Source: CAYPYI01 sp964415085 (GTDB lineage: Bacteria > Bacillota > Clostridia > Tissierellales > Tissierellaceae). Taken from it: a stretch of 64,000 nt of DNA. Shown here piece by piece: positions 63,784 through 64,000 of the stretch. The stretch lies in assembly GCA_964415085.1 (NCBI GenBank), contig CAYPYI010000001.1, forward strand, positions 1 through 64,000, given 5' to 3'. Each line of letters starts with the position of its first letter. Position 1 is the first letter of the stretch. Position numbers and translations under genes: made by a program. Under the pieces are notes generated by a model. That model had not been told where the DNA came from. It saw nothing but the letters and a program-made list of their open reading frames with translations, and did no database searches.

Positions 63784-64000
63784 TATATCACTCCCATATC
63801 TTCTAACTCATAAAGTATTATCGTAGAAGCTACAAGTCCTGCTGTCTCTGTTCTAAATATTCTATTACTTAAAGATAGTGTCAATCCTCCGATTTCCTTT
63901 AACCTATTAATTTCTTCACTGCTAAATCCACCCTCAGGTCCAATAATGATATTTACATCTTTCCCATCTACCTTTTTTAATACATCTTTTATTTTATTGT
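63783..64000 (-). CDS. rsmE: 16S rRNA m3U1498 methyltransferase RsmE (N-terminus beyond window)
   Basis: I translated the last 72 codons by eye. They show the knotted SPOUT methyltransferase motifs NIIIGPEGGFSSEEIN and LSLSNRIFRTETAGLVAST, which bind SAM. The stop TAA at 63783-63785 overlaps the mtaB start. The N-terminal PUA-like domain lies outside the window. Confidence 0.93.
   Translation of the reverse strand, partial: NKIKDVLKKVDGKDVNIIIGPEGGFSSEEINRLKEIGGLTLSLSNRIFRTETAGLVASTIILYELEDMGVI

Noticed and set aside
1..64000. CRISPR arrays, tRNA, rRNA, IS elements and phage genes
   Set aside because: I looked for direct repeats, tRNA cloverleaf sequence and transposase motifs and found none in the window.

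Overview
The window comes from a low-GC anaerobic Firmicute. Very AT-rich spacers, strong AGGAGG ribosome sites, T-box leaders, a sigma-A primase operon and a three-subunit [FeFe] hydrogenase all fit the Clostridia/Tissierellia. I cannot name the species. No rRNA, tRNA, CRISPR array, insertion sequence or prophage gene was seen. The spore genes yqfC and yqfD, which sit beside phoH in spore formers, are absent, which hints at a non-sporulating lineage.

Region 1 (1-8.7 kb) is accessory. It holds hcp and a ferredoxin-like gene divergent from a Crp/Fnr regulator, with a 14-bp operator between them. A SIMPL-domain secreted protein, a MerR regulator, a half-length AI-2E-type permease, an M29 aminopeptidase and an LTA-synthase-like sulfatase with an unusual C-terminal extension follow.

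Region 2 (8.7-17.5 kb) is a scavenging island for peptides or N-acyl amino acids: an M20 peptidase, an AbgT transporter and two tandem amidohydrolases, with a second M20 hydrolase upstream. A T-box-controlled cysK-cysE pair lies between. The second amidohydrolase has lost its metal ligands, abgT carries a one-base frameshift, and the upstream M20 gene carries an in-frame TAA.

Region 3 (17.5-36 kb) is mostly energy and cofactor metabolism: hydCBA with a cre-like site, an SbcC/SbcD-like pair, a B12-riboswitch-controlled btuFCD operon, yebC, a threonine-synthase-like/nadX/nadE group, a CoA-binding protein, yigZ and hflX.

Region 4 (36-64 kb) starts with a class A PBP, folD, a CDF transporter and rnpB. 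It then becomes the conserved core run also known from the Bacillus yqe/yqf region: trmK, nif3, rpoD, dnaG, dgt, ppsR, ccpN, glyQS (T-box), recO, era, cdd, dgkA-PAP2, ybeY, pgpH, phoH, floA, nfeD, rpsU, hit, mtaB, rsmE. The frame of rpoD is broken by a small deletion in sigma region 3. This cannot be right for an essential gene, so sequence quality there should be checked before the other broken genes are read as biology.

Most interesting observations: the active/inactive amidohydrolase pair beside AbgT; two regulators (Crp/Fnr and CcpN-like) with ideal ribosome sites but no ATG/GTG/TTG at the right spacing; recurrent CGTTTT/AAAACG cre-like sites; the LTA-synthase C-terminal domain; and the damaged genes.
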